From Tepidimonas sp. (GTDB lineage: Bacteria; Pseudomonadota; Gammaproteobacteria; Burkholderiales; Burkholderiaceae_C), in the NCBI GenBank assembly GCA_025054905.1, contig JANWZF010000149.1, positions 1 through 14,919 of the forward strand: a stretch of 14,919 nt of DNA. The letters run 5' to 3'. Made by a program: the position numbers and the translations under genes. How positions within the stretch are numbered: the stretch's first letter is position 1; each line of letters opens with the position of its first letter. Below the pieces are notes generated by a model. That model did not search any database. It was given only the letters and a program-made list of their open reading frames with translations, and was not told the origin of the DNA. Positions 5,485-12,497 of the stretch are shown in pieces.

Positions 5485-6315
5485 ATGATCATGCCCATGC
5501 AATCCCCTGAGCTGGCCTCCTTCACGACGAACGGCACGTCCGACGACGAGGCCGATCCGCGCAGCCCGCGCGGCATCCAGAGCATCGAGGTGGGCGGCCA
5601 GCTGCTCAAAGCCTTGGTGCGCGCCGGCAGCGCCCTGGCGCTCAAAGATCTGGCGCGCGCCGCGGGCATGAGCGCGGCCAAGGCGCATCCCTACCTGGTC
5701 AGCTTCGGCAAGCTCGGCCTGATCGAGCAGGATCCGGTCAGCGGCCGCTACGGCTTGGGGCCACTGGCGCTGCAGCTGGGGTTGATCGGGCTGCAGCAGG
5801 TCGATCCGGTGCGGTTGGCCCTGGCCGAGCTGCCCGCGCTGGCCCAGACGCTGGGCTGCACGGTCTCGGTGGCCGTGTGGGGGCCGATGGGACCGATCAT
5901 CGTGCACGTGGAGCAGGGACCCACACCGGTCCACGTGGCGATGCGGCACGGCACGCCAGCTTCCCTGCGGCACACCGGCACCGGCAAGATCTTCGCCGCC
6001 TTTGCTCCCCCGGCCACGGTGGCCGCGGCCCTGTCGCGGGAGGGCGAAGCCGACGCGCTGCAGGATGCGGCGTTCGCCGCGGAGCTGGAGGCGATCCGGC
6101 GCGAGCGCCTGAGCCGTGTGCGCGACGAGCTGCTGCCCGGCATCAGCGCGATGGCCGTGCCGGTGTTCGACGGCTTTGGACGCCTGGCGCTGGCGTTGGC
6201 TGCCATTGGCCCCAGCGCTTTGCTCGACCTGGGAGCCGACAGCCCGCAGGCGCAGCACCTGCGCGCCGCCGGTGAGCGGCTGTCGCAGCGGCTGGGAGCG
6301 CTGGGTCGGGCCTAA
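5485..6315 (+). CDS. IclR-family transcriptional regulator
   Basis: This 276-residue DNA-binding regulator has an N-terminal winged helix (about 32-92; the helix-turn-helix is LALKDLARAAGMSAAKAHPYLV) preceded by a 30-residue polar tail. An effector-binding domain follows (about 105-270; VAVWGPMGPIIVHVEQG and LRHTGTGKIFAAF are typical IclR segments). IclR proteins act as repressors or activators of single catabolic routes and bind small acids. It is divergent from the MBL-to-fahA operon and shares its 162-bp intergenic region, so that operon is the likely main target; IclR-type HmgR controls homogentisate genes in Pseudomonas (from memory). Several in-frame ATGs (5485, 5491, 5497) compete and none has a clear Shine-Dalgarno sequence. 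The TAA overlaps the stop of the convergent crotonase gene by sharing CTAA (6312-6315). Family certain, targets inferred. Confidence 0.92.
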   Translation: MIMPMQSPELASFTTNGTSDDEADPRSPRGIQSIEVGGQLLKALVRAGSALALKDLARAAGMSAAKAHPYLVSFGKLGLIEQDPVSGRYGLGPLALQLGLIGLQQVDPVRLALAELPALAQTLGCTVSVAVWGPMGPIIVHVEQGPTPVHVAMRHGTPASLRHTGTGKIFAAFAPPATVAAALSREGEADALQDAAFAAELEAIRRERLSRVRDELLPGISAMAVPVFDGFGRLALALAAIGPSALLDLGADSPQAQHLRAAGERLSQRLGALGRA

Positions 6316-7100
6316 CGGCCCTCGAAGCGCGGCGCACGGCGCGCCAGGGCAGCGGCGCGCCCTTCGGCGAAATCGGCGCTGGCGTGCGTGGCCAGCTCGC
6401 GCGCCCGCCACGCCTGCGGCTCGCCCCCGCCCTCCGCCAGTTCGCGCAAGGTCCGCTTCATCCCCTGCAGCGCCAGGGGGGCCAGCGCCAACAGCGCCTG
6501 CACCCGGCGCTGCACCTCGCCGGACAGGTCGGCCGCGGGCACGCAGGCGTCCAGAAAACCGCTGGTCAGCAAGGCTTCGTCCTGCAGGGTCTCGGCAGCC
6601 AGCCACAGCCGCCGTGCCAGCGGCAGCCCCAGCGTCGCCACCGCACGGCGCAGGCCGCTGCTGTAGTAGTGCAGGCCCAGGGCGGCCGCCGGCACCCGGA
6701 CCTGCATGCCCTGCACCCCGATGCGAAAGTCGCACGCCAAGGCCAGATCGACCGCCCCGCCCATGACACTGCCGCCGAGGGCAGCCAGCGTGATCGGCCG
6801 GGCCGCCGCCAACGCATCGGCCACCCGTGCGAACGCATCGACCGCGCCGCCCGGTCCATGCGGGTGACGGTCGAATCCCCCCAGATCGAAGCCGGCGCTG
6901 AACACCGGCCTTGGACCCCGGACCTGCGCGCTCAACACCAACACCCGCACCGACGGGTCCGCCTCCACGGTGCGGATGTGCTGCTCCAGCACCTGCAGAT
7001 CGGTGCTTTCCAGCCGGTTGTGGTGACGCGGGCGGTTGAGGGTGATCGTGGCCACGCCACCGGCCACGGCGAGCAGCGGAACGGTGCCGGATTCGTCCAT
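6312..7100 (-). CDS. Enoyl-CoA hydratase/isomerase (crotonase) family protein lacking both hydratase glutamates
   Basis: This 262-residue crotonase-fold protein keeps the CoA-binding and oxyanion-hole segments FSAGFDLGGF (67-76) and GGSVMGGAVDLALACD (109-124). The two glutamates that catalyse hydration in rat enoyl-CoA hydratase (E144 and E164) correspond to D118 and A138 here (VPAAALGLHYYSSGL). It is therefore probably not a simple hydratase; an isomerase, a thioester hydrolase-like reaction or a lyase are open. I start it at the ATG 7098-7100; an in-frame ATG at 7140-7142 would add 14 residues but would begin on the GGGTTTACCC palindrome and lacks a ribosome site. It is divergent from the fcs operon across a 97-bp region and probably shares its control. 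Its stop codon overlaps that of the IclR gene. Confidence 0.88.
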   Translation of the reverse strand: MDESGTVPLLAVAGGVATITLNRPRHHNRLESTDLQVLEQHIRTVEADPSVRVLVLSAQVRGPRPVFSAGFDLGGFDRHPHGPGGAVDAFARVADALAAARPITLAALGGSVMGGAVDLALACDFRIGVQGMQVRVPAAALGLHYYSSGLRRAVATLGLPLARRLWLAAETLQDEALLTSGFLDACVPAADLSGEVQRRVQALLALAPLALQGMKRTLRELAEGGGEPQAWRARELATHASADFAEGRAAALARRAPRFEGR

Positions 7101-7127
7101 GCCCCGCAGTATGCCGTGACCGCCATC

Positions 7128-7139
7128 CGGGTTTACCCG
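7128..7139. promoter_or_regulatory. Palindrome CGGGTTTACCCG (site B), putative operator between divergent operons
   Basis: The arms CGGGT and ACCCG flank TT, one base pair longer per side than the copy at 341-350. The site lies in the 97-bp region between the minus-strand crotonase gene and the plus-strand fcs operon, directly against the predicted -35 of the latter (7141). A regulator here could switch both directions. The bound protein is unknown. Confidence 0.5.
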
Positions 7140-7140
7140 C

Positions 7141-7169
7141 ATGACAACATGGCCGCAGCGCACTACGCT
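7141..7169 (+). promoter_or_regulatory. Putative promoter of the fcs beta-oxidation operon
   Basis: ATGACA (7141-7146, five of six to TTGACA) and TACGCT (7164-7169, keeping T, A and final T) are separated by 17 bp. The predicted start near 7176 leaves about 22 nt before the ATG at 7198. The weak -10 and the palindrome touching the -35 fit a regulated promoter. On the opposite strand TTGTCA (7142-7147) could serve as -35 for the crotonase gene, but I find no -10 for it at proper spacing. Confidence 0.35.
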
Positions 7170-7178
7170 TTTCACATC

Positions 7179-7193
7179 GTTATTTTTTGTAAC
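7179..7193. repeat. Inverted repeat GTTA-N7-TAAC just before the enoyl-CoA hydratase start
   Basis: GTTATTTTTTGTAAC has 4-bp arms and is an isolated A+T-rich patch in very G+C-rich DNA. It ends four bases before the ATG at 7198, where a Shine-Dalgarno sequence would be expected, and none is seen. It could be a second operator near the transcription start or a translation-enhancing A/U-rich leader. The short arms keep confidence low. Confidence 0.3.
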
Positions 7194-7197
7194 CATC

Positions 7198-7986
7198 ATG
7201 ACGACCCCTCCTGACTTCGATGCCCTGACCTGCACCCTCGAGGGCGACGTGGCCGTGGTGCGCCTGCAGCGTGCGGCCAAACGCAACGCGCTGTCGGACG
7301 GCCTGATCCTGGCGCTGCGCCACACCTTCGAGCACCTGCCGGCCCAGGCACGGGCCGCCGTCCTCTGCGGCGAAGGCGAACATTTCTGCGCCGGCCTGGA
7401 TCTGGCCGAACTGCGCGAGCGCGACGCGGTGGAAGGCCTGCACCACTCGCGCATGTGGCACCAAGCGTTCGAGGCCATCGAGCACGGGCGGGTGCCCGTG
7501 GTGGCCGCGCTGCACGGCGCGGTGGTGGGCGGCGGGCTGGAGCTGGCCAGCGCCTGTCACCTGCGCGTGGCCGACGACACCGCGTACTTCGCGCTGCCCG
7601 AAGGCTCGCGCGGCATCTTCGTCGGCGGCAGTGGAGCGGTGCGCATCCCGCGCCTGATCGGGGTGGCGCGCATGCTGGACATGATGCTCACGGGCCGGGT
7701 GCTGGATGTGCAGGAGGCCGAGCGCGCCGGCCTGGTGCAATACCGCACCGCCGCTGGCCAAGCCCTGCCGCGCGCGCTGGAGCTGGCCCAGCGCATCGCG
7801 CGCAACGCCCCGATGACCAACTATGCCCTGATGCACGCGCTGCCGCGCATTGCCGAGCAGGCCGCCGACCACGGCCTGTTCACCGAAGCGCTGATGGCTG
7901 CCATCGCCCAATCGGCCCCCGAAGCCAAAACCCGTCTGCGCGACTTTCTGGAGGGGCGGGCAGCCAAAGTGCGCAAGGACGGCTAA
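7198..7986 (+). CDS. Enoyl-CoA hydratase (crotonase family), first gene of the fcs operon
   Basis: This 262-residue enzyme is predicted to add water to a cinnamoyl-CoA type double bond. The crotonase signatures are complete: oxyanion-hole segments HFCAGLDLAEL (62-72) and GAVVGGGLELASAC (107-120), and both hydratase glutamates, E115 (GGGLEL) and E135 (LPEGSRG). I chose the ATG at 7198 (MTTPPDF); an in-frame ATG at 7141 would add 19 residues unlike the family and overlap the promoter. No Shine-Dalgarno sequence is visible and an A/T-rich tract precedes the start. It is followed by fcs after 31 bp. Overall it looks like an ordinary hydratase, not like the hydroxycinnamoyl-CoA hydratase-lyase (Ech) of Pseudomonas, and the dehydrogenase and thiolase downstream support a beta-oxidation role. 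The exact substrate is inferred. Confidence 0.9.
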   Translation: MTTPPDFDALTCTLEGDVAVVRLQRAAKRNALSDGLILALRHTFEHLPAQARAAVLCGEGEHFCAGLDLAELRERDAVEGLHHSRMWHQAFEAIEHGRVPVVAALHGAVVGGGLELASACHLRVADDTAYFALPEGSRGIFVGGSGAVRIPRLIGVARMLDMMLTGRVLDVQEAERAGLVQYRTAAGQALPRALELAQRIARNAPMTNYALMHALPRIAEQAADHGLFTEALMAAIAQSAPEAKTRLRDFLEGRAAKVRKDG

Positions 7987-8017
7987 AGCCCCCCTGCCCC
8001 ACTGCGAGGAGACTCCC

Positions 8018-9937
8018 ATGGCCACGCCTTGCCCGTCACCGGCGGCTGACATCACGCAGGCGCCGTTTCGCCCCCTGCGCTTTGGGGTGACCCGCGTGCA
8101 GGTCCGCGACGGTCCACCCGGCACGCACTACCTCCAGGCCGAACAGCCGCTGCTGCCGTACCCCGCGCGCTTGACGGATCGCCTGCGCCACTGGGCGCAA
8201 ATCCGCCCGCAGCGCCCCTGGTTGGCACGCCGCCACGGCCGGCGTCGGTCCGATGGCACGGTCGAGCTCGGCGACTGGCAGCATGTGACGTACGAACAAG
8301 CCTGGCACACGGCGCGCGCCATCGCCCAGGCGCTGCTGCAGCGCGGCCTGTCGGCCGAGCGGCCCGTGCTGATCCTGAGCGAAAACAGCCTGGAGCACGC
8401 CCTGCTGGCGTTGGGCTGCATGGTCGCCGGGGTGCCCTGGGCACCGGTGTCGCCGGCCTATTCCCTGGTCAGCACCGACCTGGCCAAGCTGCGTCACGTC
8501 TGGGCCAGCCTGACCCCGGGGCTGGTGTTCGCGCAAGACGCCCGCTACGCCCGCGCCGTGCAAACCATCGTCCCCGCCGACGTGGAGGTCGTGCTGGCCG
8601 ACGGCACGCTGCCTGGCCGGCCGACCACCGCATTCTCGAGCCTGGCATCCACCCCGGCCACCGATGCGGTGGACGCCGCCATGGCCGCGACGGGCCCGGA
8701 CACCATCGTCAAATTTCTGTTCACCAGCGGCTCCACGAAAGCGCCCAAGGCGGTCATCAACACCCACCGCATGTGGTGCGCCAACCAGCAGCAGATGACG
8801 CAGTCGATGCCGGTGCTGGCTGAAGAAGACCTGGTGCTGGTGGACTGGCTGCCGTGGAACCACACCTTCGGTGGCAACCACAACTTCGGCATGGTGCTCT
8901 ACCACGGCGGCACGCTCTACATCGACGACGGCAAACCCACCCCCGCGCTGATCGGCGAGACGCTGCGCAACCTGCGCGAGATCGCCCCGACGCTGTACTT
9001 CAACGTGCCGGTGGGCTTTGAGGCCATCGCGCAGGCGATGCACAGCGATGCGGCGCTGCGGCGCAACCTGCTGTCGCGCGTGCGGATGTTCTTTTACGCC
9101 GGTGCCTCGCTGGCCCAGCCGGTATGGGACAGTCTGTACGCCAGCGCGGTGCGCGAGGTGGGCCAACGCATCCCGATGACCTCGGGGCTGGGCATGACCG
9201 AAACCGGCCCCTTTGCGCTGTTTGTCACCAGCCCAGACGTGCGCGCCGGCGACCTCGGGCTGCCCACCCCAGGCCTGGAAGTCAAGCTGGTGGACGTTGA
9301 GGGCAAGACCGAGGTGCGCTACCGCGGCCCCAACGTCACGCCCGGCTACTGGCGCAACCCGGCGGAGACCGCAGCCGCCTTCGACGAAGAAGGATTCTTC
9401 CGCTCCGGCGATGCGGTGCGCTGGATCGACGAGACCGACGTGCATCGCGGCCTGCGCTTCGACGGCCGCATCGCGGAAGACTTCAAGCTCGCCACCGGCA
9501 CTTTCGTCAGCGTCGGGCCGCTGCGGGCGCGGCTGGTCGCCACCGGCGCCCCCTATGTGCAGGACGCGGTCATCACCGGTCTGGACCGCCATGAGGTCGG
9601 CGCGCTGGTGTTCCCGACCCCGCGCGTGCGCGAACTGTGCCCGCTGCCGCCGGAGGCCTCGCTGCACGAGGTGGTGGAACATCCGGCCGTGCTGGCGCAC
9701 TTTCAGCGCGTGCTGGATGAACTGGCCCGCCAGGCCACCGGCAGCGCCAACCGCATCGCGCGGCTGGTGCTGCTGGCCGACCCGCCCAGCCTGGACCGCG
9801 GTGAAGTCACCGACAAAGGCTCGATCAACCAACGCGCGGTGCTGGCGCATCGCGCCGACACCGTCGAGAAGCTGTACGCCGACGCGCTGCATCACATCGT
9901 CAAACCGACCCCCTCCTTCGAGGCCCAGCAATCATGA
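8018..9937 (+). CDS. fcs: Feruloyl-CoA synthase (hydroxycinnamate-CoA ligase)
   Basis: This 639-residue member of the ANL adenylating superfamily activates ferulate, p-coumarate, caffeate or related acids to CoA thioesters with ATP. Family-specific stretches include VPWAPVSPAYSLVS (139-152), the nucleotide loop TSGSTKAPKAVINTH (236-250), DWLPWNHTFGGNHNFG and TSGLGMTETGPFALF. The loop reads STKAPKA where most ligases have TTGxPKG, and LATGTFVSVGPLR replaces the usual core; both are as I remember for Fcs. A likely C-terminal catalytic lysine is K600 in EVTDKGSINQ. It begins at ATG 8018 with AGGAG upstream, and its TGA overlaps the thiolase ATG (ATGA, 9934-9937), implying translational coupling. 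It sets the substrate class of the whole operon. A ligase for a related arylpropenoate is the alternative. Confidence 0.92.
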   Translation: MATPCPSPAADITQAPFRPLRFGVTRVQVRDGPPGTHYLQAEQPLLPYPARLTDRLRHWAQIRPQRPWLARRHGRRRSDGTVELGDWQHVTYEQAWHTARAIAQALLQRGLSAERPVLILSENSLEHALLALGCMVAGVPWAPVSPAYSLVSTDLAKLRHVWASLTPGLVFAQDARYARAVQTIVPADVEVVLADGTLPGRPTTAFSSLASTPATDAVDAAMAATGPDTIVKFLFTSGSTKAPKAVINTHRMWCANQQQMTQSMPVLAEEDLVLVDWLPWNHTFGGNHNFGMVLYHGGTLYIDDGKPTPALIGETLRNLREIAPTLYFNVPVGFEAIAQAMHSDAALRRNLLSRVRMFFYAGASLAQPVWDSLYASAVREVGQRIPMTSGLGMTETGPFALFVTSPDVRAGDLGLPTPGLEVKLVDVEGKTEVRYRGPNVTPGYWRNPAETAAAFDEEGFFRSGDAVRWIDETDVHRGLRFDGRIAEDFKLATGTFVSVGPLRARLVATGAPYVQDAVITGLDRHEVGALVFPTPRVRELCPLPPEASLHEVVEHPAVLAHFQRVLDELARQATGSANRIARLVLLADPPSLDRGEVTDKGSINQRAVLAHRADTVEKLYADALHHIVKPTPSFEAQQS

Positions 9938-11217
9938 GCGATCCGATCCGTCACCCGCGCGGCCTGTTCAACCTGTTCGACGACTGCTGGATCCTGGACG
10001 GGGCGCGCACGCCGATGGTGGACTACTGCGGCGCCTTCGCCGAGCTGTCGCCCACCGATCTGGGCATCCACGCCGCGCGGGCTGCACTGGCCCGTGCCGC
10101 GGTGGACCCCTCGGAGGTGGGCGCGGTGCTGGCCGGCAACATGGCCCCTGGCGACAGCTTTCAGTACATGCTGCCGCGCCACATCGGCCTGTATGCCGGC
10201 GTGCCGATCGAGGTGCCGGCGCTGATGGTGCAGCGCATCTGCGGCACGGGCTTTGAGCTGTTCCGCCAGGCCGGGCTGCACCTGCGCGACGGCATCGGGA
10301 TGGCGCTGCTCACCGGCACCGAAAGTATGACACGCAACCCGATCGCGGCCTTCGAACACCGCAGTGGCTTCAAGCTCGGCGCGCCCGTGAAGTTCGAAGA
10401 CTACATGTGGGAAGCGCTGAAGGACCCGGCCGCCGGCGTGGACATGATCGGCACCGCCGAGAATCTGGCGCGCCGCTACGGCATCACCCGCGCCGAGGTG
10501 GACGCCTACGCGGCGCGCTCGTTTGAACGCGCGCTGGCGGCGCAGGCGGCGGGCTTTTTGGCGGGGGAGATCGCGCCGGTGACGCGCACCACCTTTGAGC
10601 GCGCCGGCTATGCGCCGCGAGCGCTGCGCCTGCCGCCCAAGGTCGAGCGGGTGGAGACCGACACCCACCCACGCCCCTCGCCGCTGGAGGCGCTGGCCCG
10701 GCTGCGCCCGGTGCACCCCGGTGGTGTGCAGACGGCCGGCAACAGCTCGGCGCTGGTGGATGCGGCCGCTGCCGCGGTGGTGGCCAACGACGCCGTGGCG
10801 CGGGACTGGCGTGCGCGCACCGGCCGCACCCCGCTGGCGCGCGTGGTGGCCGCCGCGGTGGTCGGCGTGCCACCAGAGATCATGGGCATCGGCCCGGCGC
10901 CTGCCATCCGGCTGCTGCTGCAGCGCACGGGGCTCAGCCTGGACGCGGTCGACCGCTTCGAGATCAACGAGGCCCAAGGGGCGCAGGTGCTCGCTGTGGC
11001 GCGCGAGCTGGAACTGGATGAGGCGCGCCTGAACGTCCACGGAGGCGCCATCGCGCTGGGCCACCCGCTGGCCGCCACCGGCGTGCGGCTGACGCTGACC
11101 TGCGCCCGCGCGCTGCGCGCTTGCGGCGGGCGCTGGGGCGTGGCCTCGGCCTGCATCGGCGGGGGCCAGGGCATCGCGCTGCTGCTGGAAAACCCCGACG
11201 CCCCCGCCGCCACCTGA
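9934..11217 (+). CDS. Thiolase (acetyl-CoA acyltransferase), aryl 3-ketoacyl-CoA cleaving
   Basis: This 427-residue thiolase is predicted to split an aryl-3-oxopropanoyl-CoA with CoA into an aroyl-CoA (vanilloyl- or 4-hydroxybenzoyl-CoA) and acetyl-CoA. Catalytic positions are intact: the nucleophile C103 in QRICGTGFE, the NEA motif in FEINEAQGAQ (about 345), the His in ALGHPLAATG (about 377), and the second Cys in ASACIGGGQG (about 407). Length and motifs are of degradative or AtoB-type enzymes. It has a longer N-terminus (about 15 residues before WILDGARTP) than most. Its ATG overlaps the fcs stop by four bases. The position directly after fcs matches Pseudomonas, where a thiolase gene (aat) accompanies fcs. 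The family call is secure and the aromatic substrate comes from context. Confidence 0.92.
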   Translation: MSDPIRHPRGLFNLFDDCWILDGARTPMVDYCGAFAELSPTDLGIHAARAALARAAVDPSEVGAVLAGNMAPGDSFQYMLPRHIGLYAGVPIEVPALMVQRICGTGFELFRQAGLHLRDGIGMALLTGTESMTRNPIAAFEHRSGFKLGAPVKFEDYMWEALKDPAAGVDMIGTAENLARRYGITRAEVDAYAARSFERALAAQAAGFLAGEIAPVTRTTFERAGYAPRALRLPPKVERVETDTHPRPSPLEALARLRPVHPGGVQTAGNSSALVDAAAAAVVANDAVARDWRARTGRTPLARVVAAAVVGVPPEIMGIGPAPAIRLLLQRTGLSLDAVDRFEINEAQGAQVLAVARELELDEARLNVHGGAIALGHPLAATGVRLTLTCARALRACGGRWGVASACIGGGQGIALLLENPDAPAAT

Positions 11218-11263
11218 TCCCTGACCGCAACCCGGGGCCACCCCGGCCCCAAGGAGACCCCCG

Positions 11264-12049
11264 ATGCAACTGCATGGACAAACCGCGCTGGTCACCGGCG
11301 CCGGCTCCGGCCTGGGCGAGGCCACGGCACGCCTGCTGGCCGCGCGCGGCGCCCGCGTGGCCGTCATCGACCTGGCGGCTGAAGCGGCCGCGCGCGTCGC
11401 CACCGATCTCAACGCCGCGCATGGGGCGGGCACCGCCGTGGCGTTGGCCGCCGACGTGAGCAGCGCCGAGAAGCTGCGTGCGGCCTTTGGGCAAGCTGCT
11501 GCCACCCTCGGCCCGGCAAGGATTCTGATGCACGTGGCCGGCATCGGCACCGCGCGGCGCATCATCGGCAAAGACGGCCAGCCCGCCCCGCTGGAGGACT
11601 TCGAGCGCGTCGTGCGCGTCAACCTGATCGGCACCTACAATGCGGCACGGCTGTTTGCCGCGGCCTGTGCCGCCCTGCCCCCGCTGGACGGGGGCGAACG
11701 CGGCGTGATGGTGTTCACCGCGTCGGTGGCCGCCTTCGACGGCCAGGTCGGCCAGCAGGCCTACAGCGCCTCCAAAGGCGGTGTGGTCGGGATGACCCTG
11801 CCGATGGCACGCGACCTGGCGCAGCATGGCATCCGCGTCTGCACCATCGCGCCGGGCCTGTTCGACACCCCGCTGATGCGCACGCTGCCGCCAGCCGTGC
11901 AGCAGTCGCTGGCGGCCAGCATCCCCTTTCCGCCACGGTTGGGCCAACCCGAGGAATTCGCCGAACTGGCCTGCCATATCGTCACCAACGGCCACCTCAA
12001 CGGTGAGGTGATCCGGCTGGATGGCGCGCTGCGCCTGCCCCCGCGTTGA
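11264..12049 (+). CDS. SDR-family 3-hydroxyacyl-CoA dehydrogenase
   Basis: This 261-residue short-chain dehydrogenase is predicted to oxidise aryl-3-hydroxypropanoyl-CoA to the 3-oxo thioester with NAD+. It shows the cofactor motif TGAGSGLG (11-18), D36 after the second strand (VAVIDL), which favours NAD over NADP, and the catalytic set N120, S154, Y167 and K171 (YSASK). The overall pattern, with VAGIGTARRIIGKDG and GLFDTPLM, resembles type II 3-hydroxyacyl-CoA dehydrogenases (HSD17B10-like). The ATG follows a textbook AAGGAGA. It lies between thiolase (46 bp gap) and thioesterase (21 bp gap), which supplies the role. One small deviation is HVAG in place of the common NNAG motif, seen in this subgroup too. 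Family sure, reaction strongly suggested by context. Confidence 0.9.
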   Translation: MQLHGQTALVTGAGSGLGEATARLLAARGARVAVIDLAAEAAARVATDLNAAHGAGTAVALAADVSSAEKLRAAFGQAAATLGPARILMHVAGIGTARRIIGKDGQPAPLEDFERVVRVNLIGTYNAARLFAAACAALPPLDGGERGVMVFTASVAAFDGQVGQQAYSASKGGVVGMTLPMARDLAQHGIRVCTIAPGLFDTPLMRTLPPAVQQSLAASIPFPPRLGQPEEFAELACHIVTNGHLNGEVIRLDGALRLPPR

Positions 12050-12070
12050 CCCCTGCCGGAGACCCTGCGC

Positions 12071-12493
12071 ATGAGCAAAACCACGGTGTACGAAGTGGAG
12101 GTGATGTTCGGCGACTGCGATCCGGCCGGCATCGTCTTCTTCCCCAATTTCAGCAAATGGATGGATGCGGCCTCGCTGCATTTTTTTATGCAGTGCGGCG
12201 TGCCGCCCTGGCGCGAGCTCGTCAAGACGCGCGGCATCATCGGCACACCGCTGCTGGAGATCCACACCCGCTTTCTGAAGCCCGCCACCTACGGCCAGCG
12301 CTTGCAGGTGCACACGCGGGTGGAGGCCTGGCACGAGAAGGTCTTCATCCAGCACCACCAGGTGCGCCGCGGCGAGGAACTGCTGTGCGAAGGACGCGAG
12401 ACGCGCGCCTTTTGCATCCGCCACCCGGACGACCCGGACCGCATCAAGGCGATTCCGATTCCGGCGGACATTCGCGCGCTGTGCGGGGGTTGA
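12071..12493 (+). CDS. 4-hydroxybenzoyl-CoA thioesterase-type hotdog thioesterase
   Basis: This 140-residue single-hotdog enzyme is predicted to hydrolyse 4-hydroxybenzoyl-CoA or vanilloyl-CoA (EC 3.1.2.23 type) to the free acid. The segment FGDCDPAGIVFFPNF (13-27) matches the active site of the Pseudomonas CBS3 enzyme, whose catalytic Asp is also residue 17. The region after it (WMDAASLHFFMQCGVPPWR) is also closely similar as I remember that protein, which argues for an aroyl-CoA substrate more than a YbgC-like one. It ends in IPIPADIRALCGG, like the tail of that family. GGAGA precedes the ATG. It follows the SDR gene by 21 bp and its TGA is four bases before the next ATG. It explains how the operon exports a free hydroxybenzoate to ring-cleavage pathways. 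Confidence 0.92.
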   Translation: MSKTTVYEVEVMFGDCDPAGIVFFPNFSKWMDAASLHFFMQCGVPPWRELVKTRGIIGTPLLEIHTRFLKPATYGQRLQVHTRVEAWHEKVFIQHHQVRRGEELLCEGRETRAFCIRHPDDPDRIKAIPIPADIRALCGG

Positions 12494-12497
12494 GGCG

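Noticed and set aside
7183..7188. T6 run as an intrinsic terminator
   Set aside because: It lies just upstream of a start codon, and no stable G+C stem precedes it on the plus strand.
7101..7478. N-terminal extension of the minus-strand crotonase up to 7478
   Set aside because: It would run through the divergent promoter region and into the other hydratase gene. The added residues match no family; the ATG at 7100 gives normal crotonase length.
7198..7986. Hydroxycinnamoyl-CoA hydratase-lyase (Ech/HCHL) for the gene next to fcs
   Set aside because: As I remember Ech, its signature segments are absent, while ordinary hydratase glutamates are present and the operon supplies dehydrogenase and thiolase in place of vanillin dehydrogenase.
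8036..9931. A 631-codon open frame on the minus strand opposite fcs
   Set aside because: It is the antisense shadow of a well-supported feruloyl-CoA synthase; no motif or ribosome site supports it.
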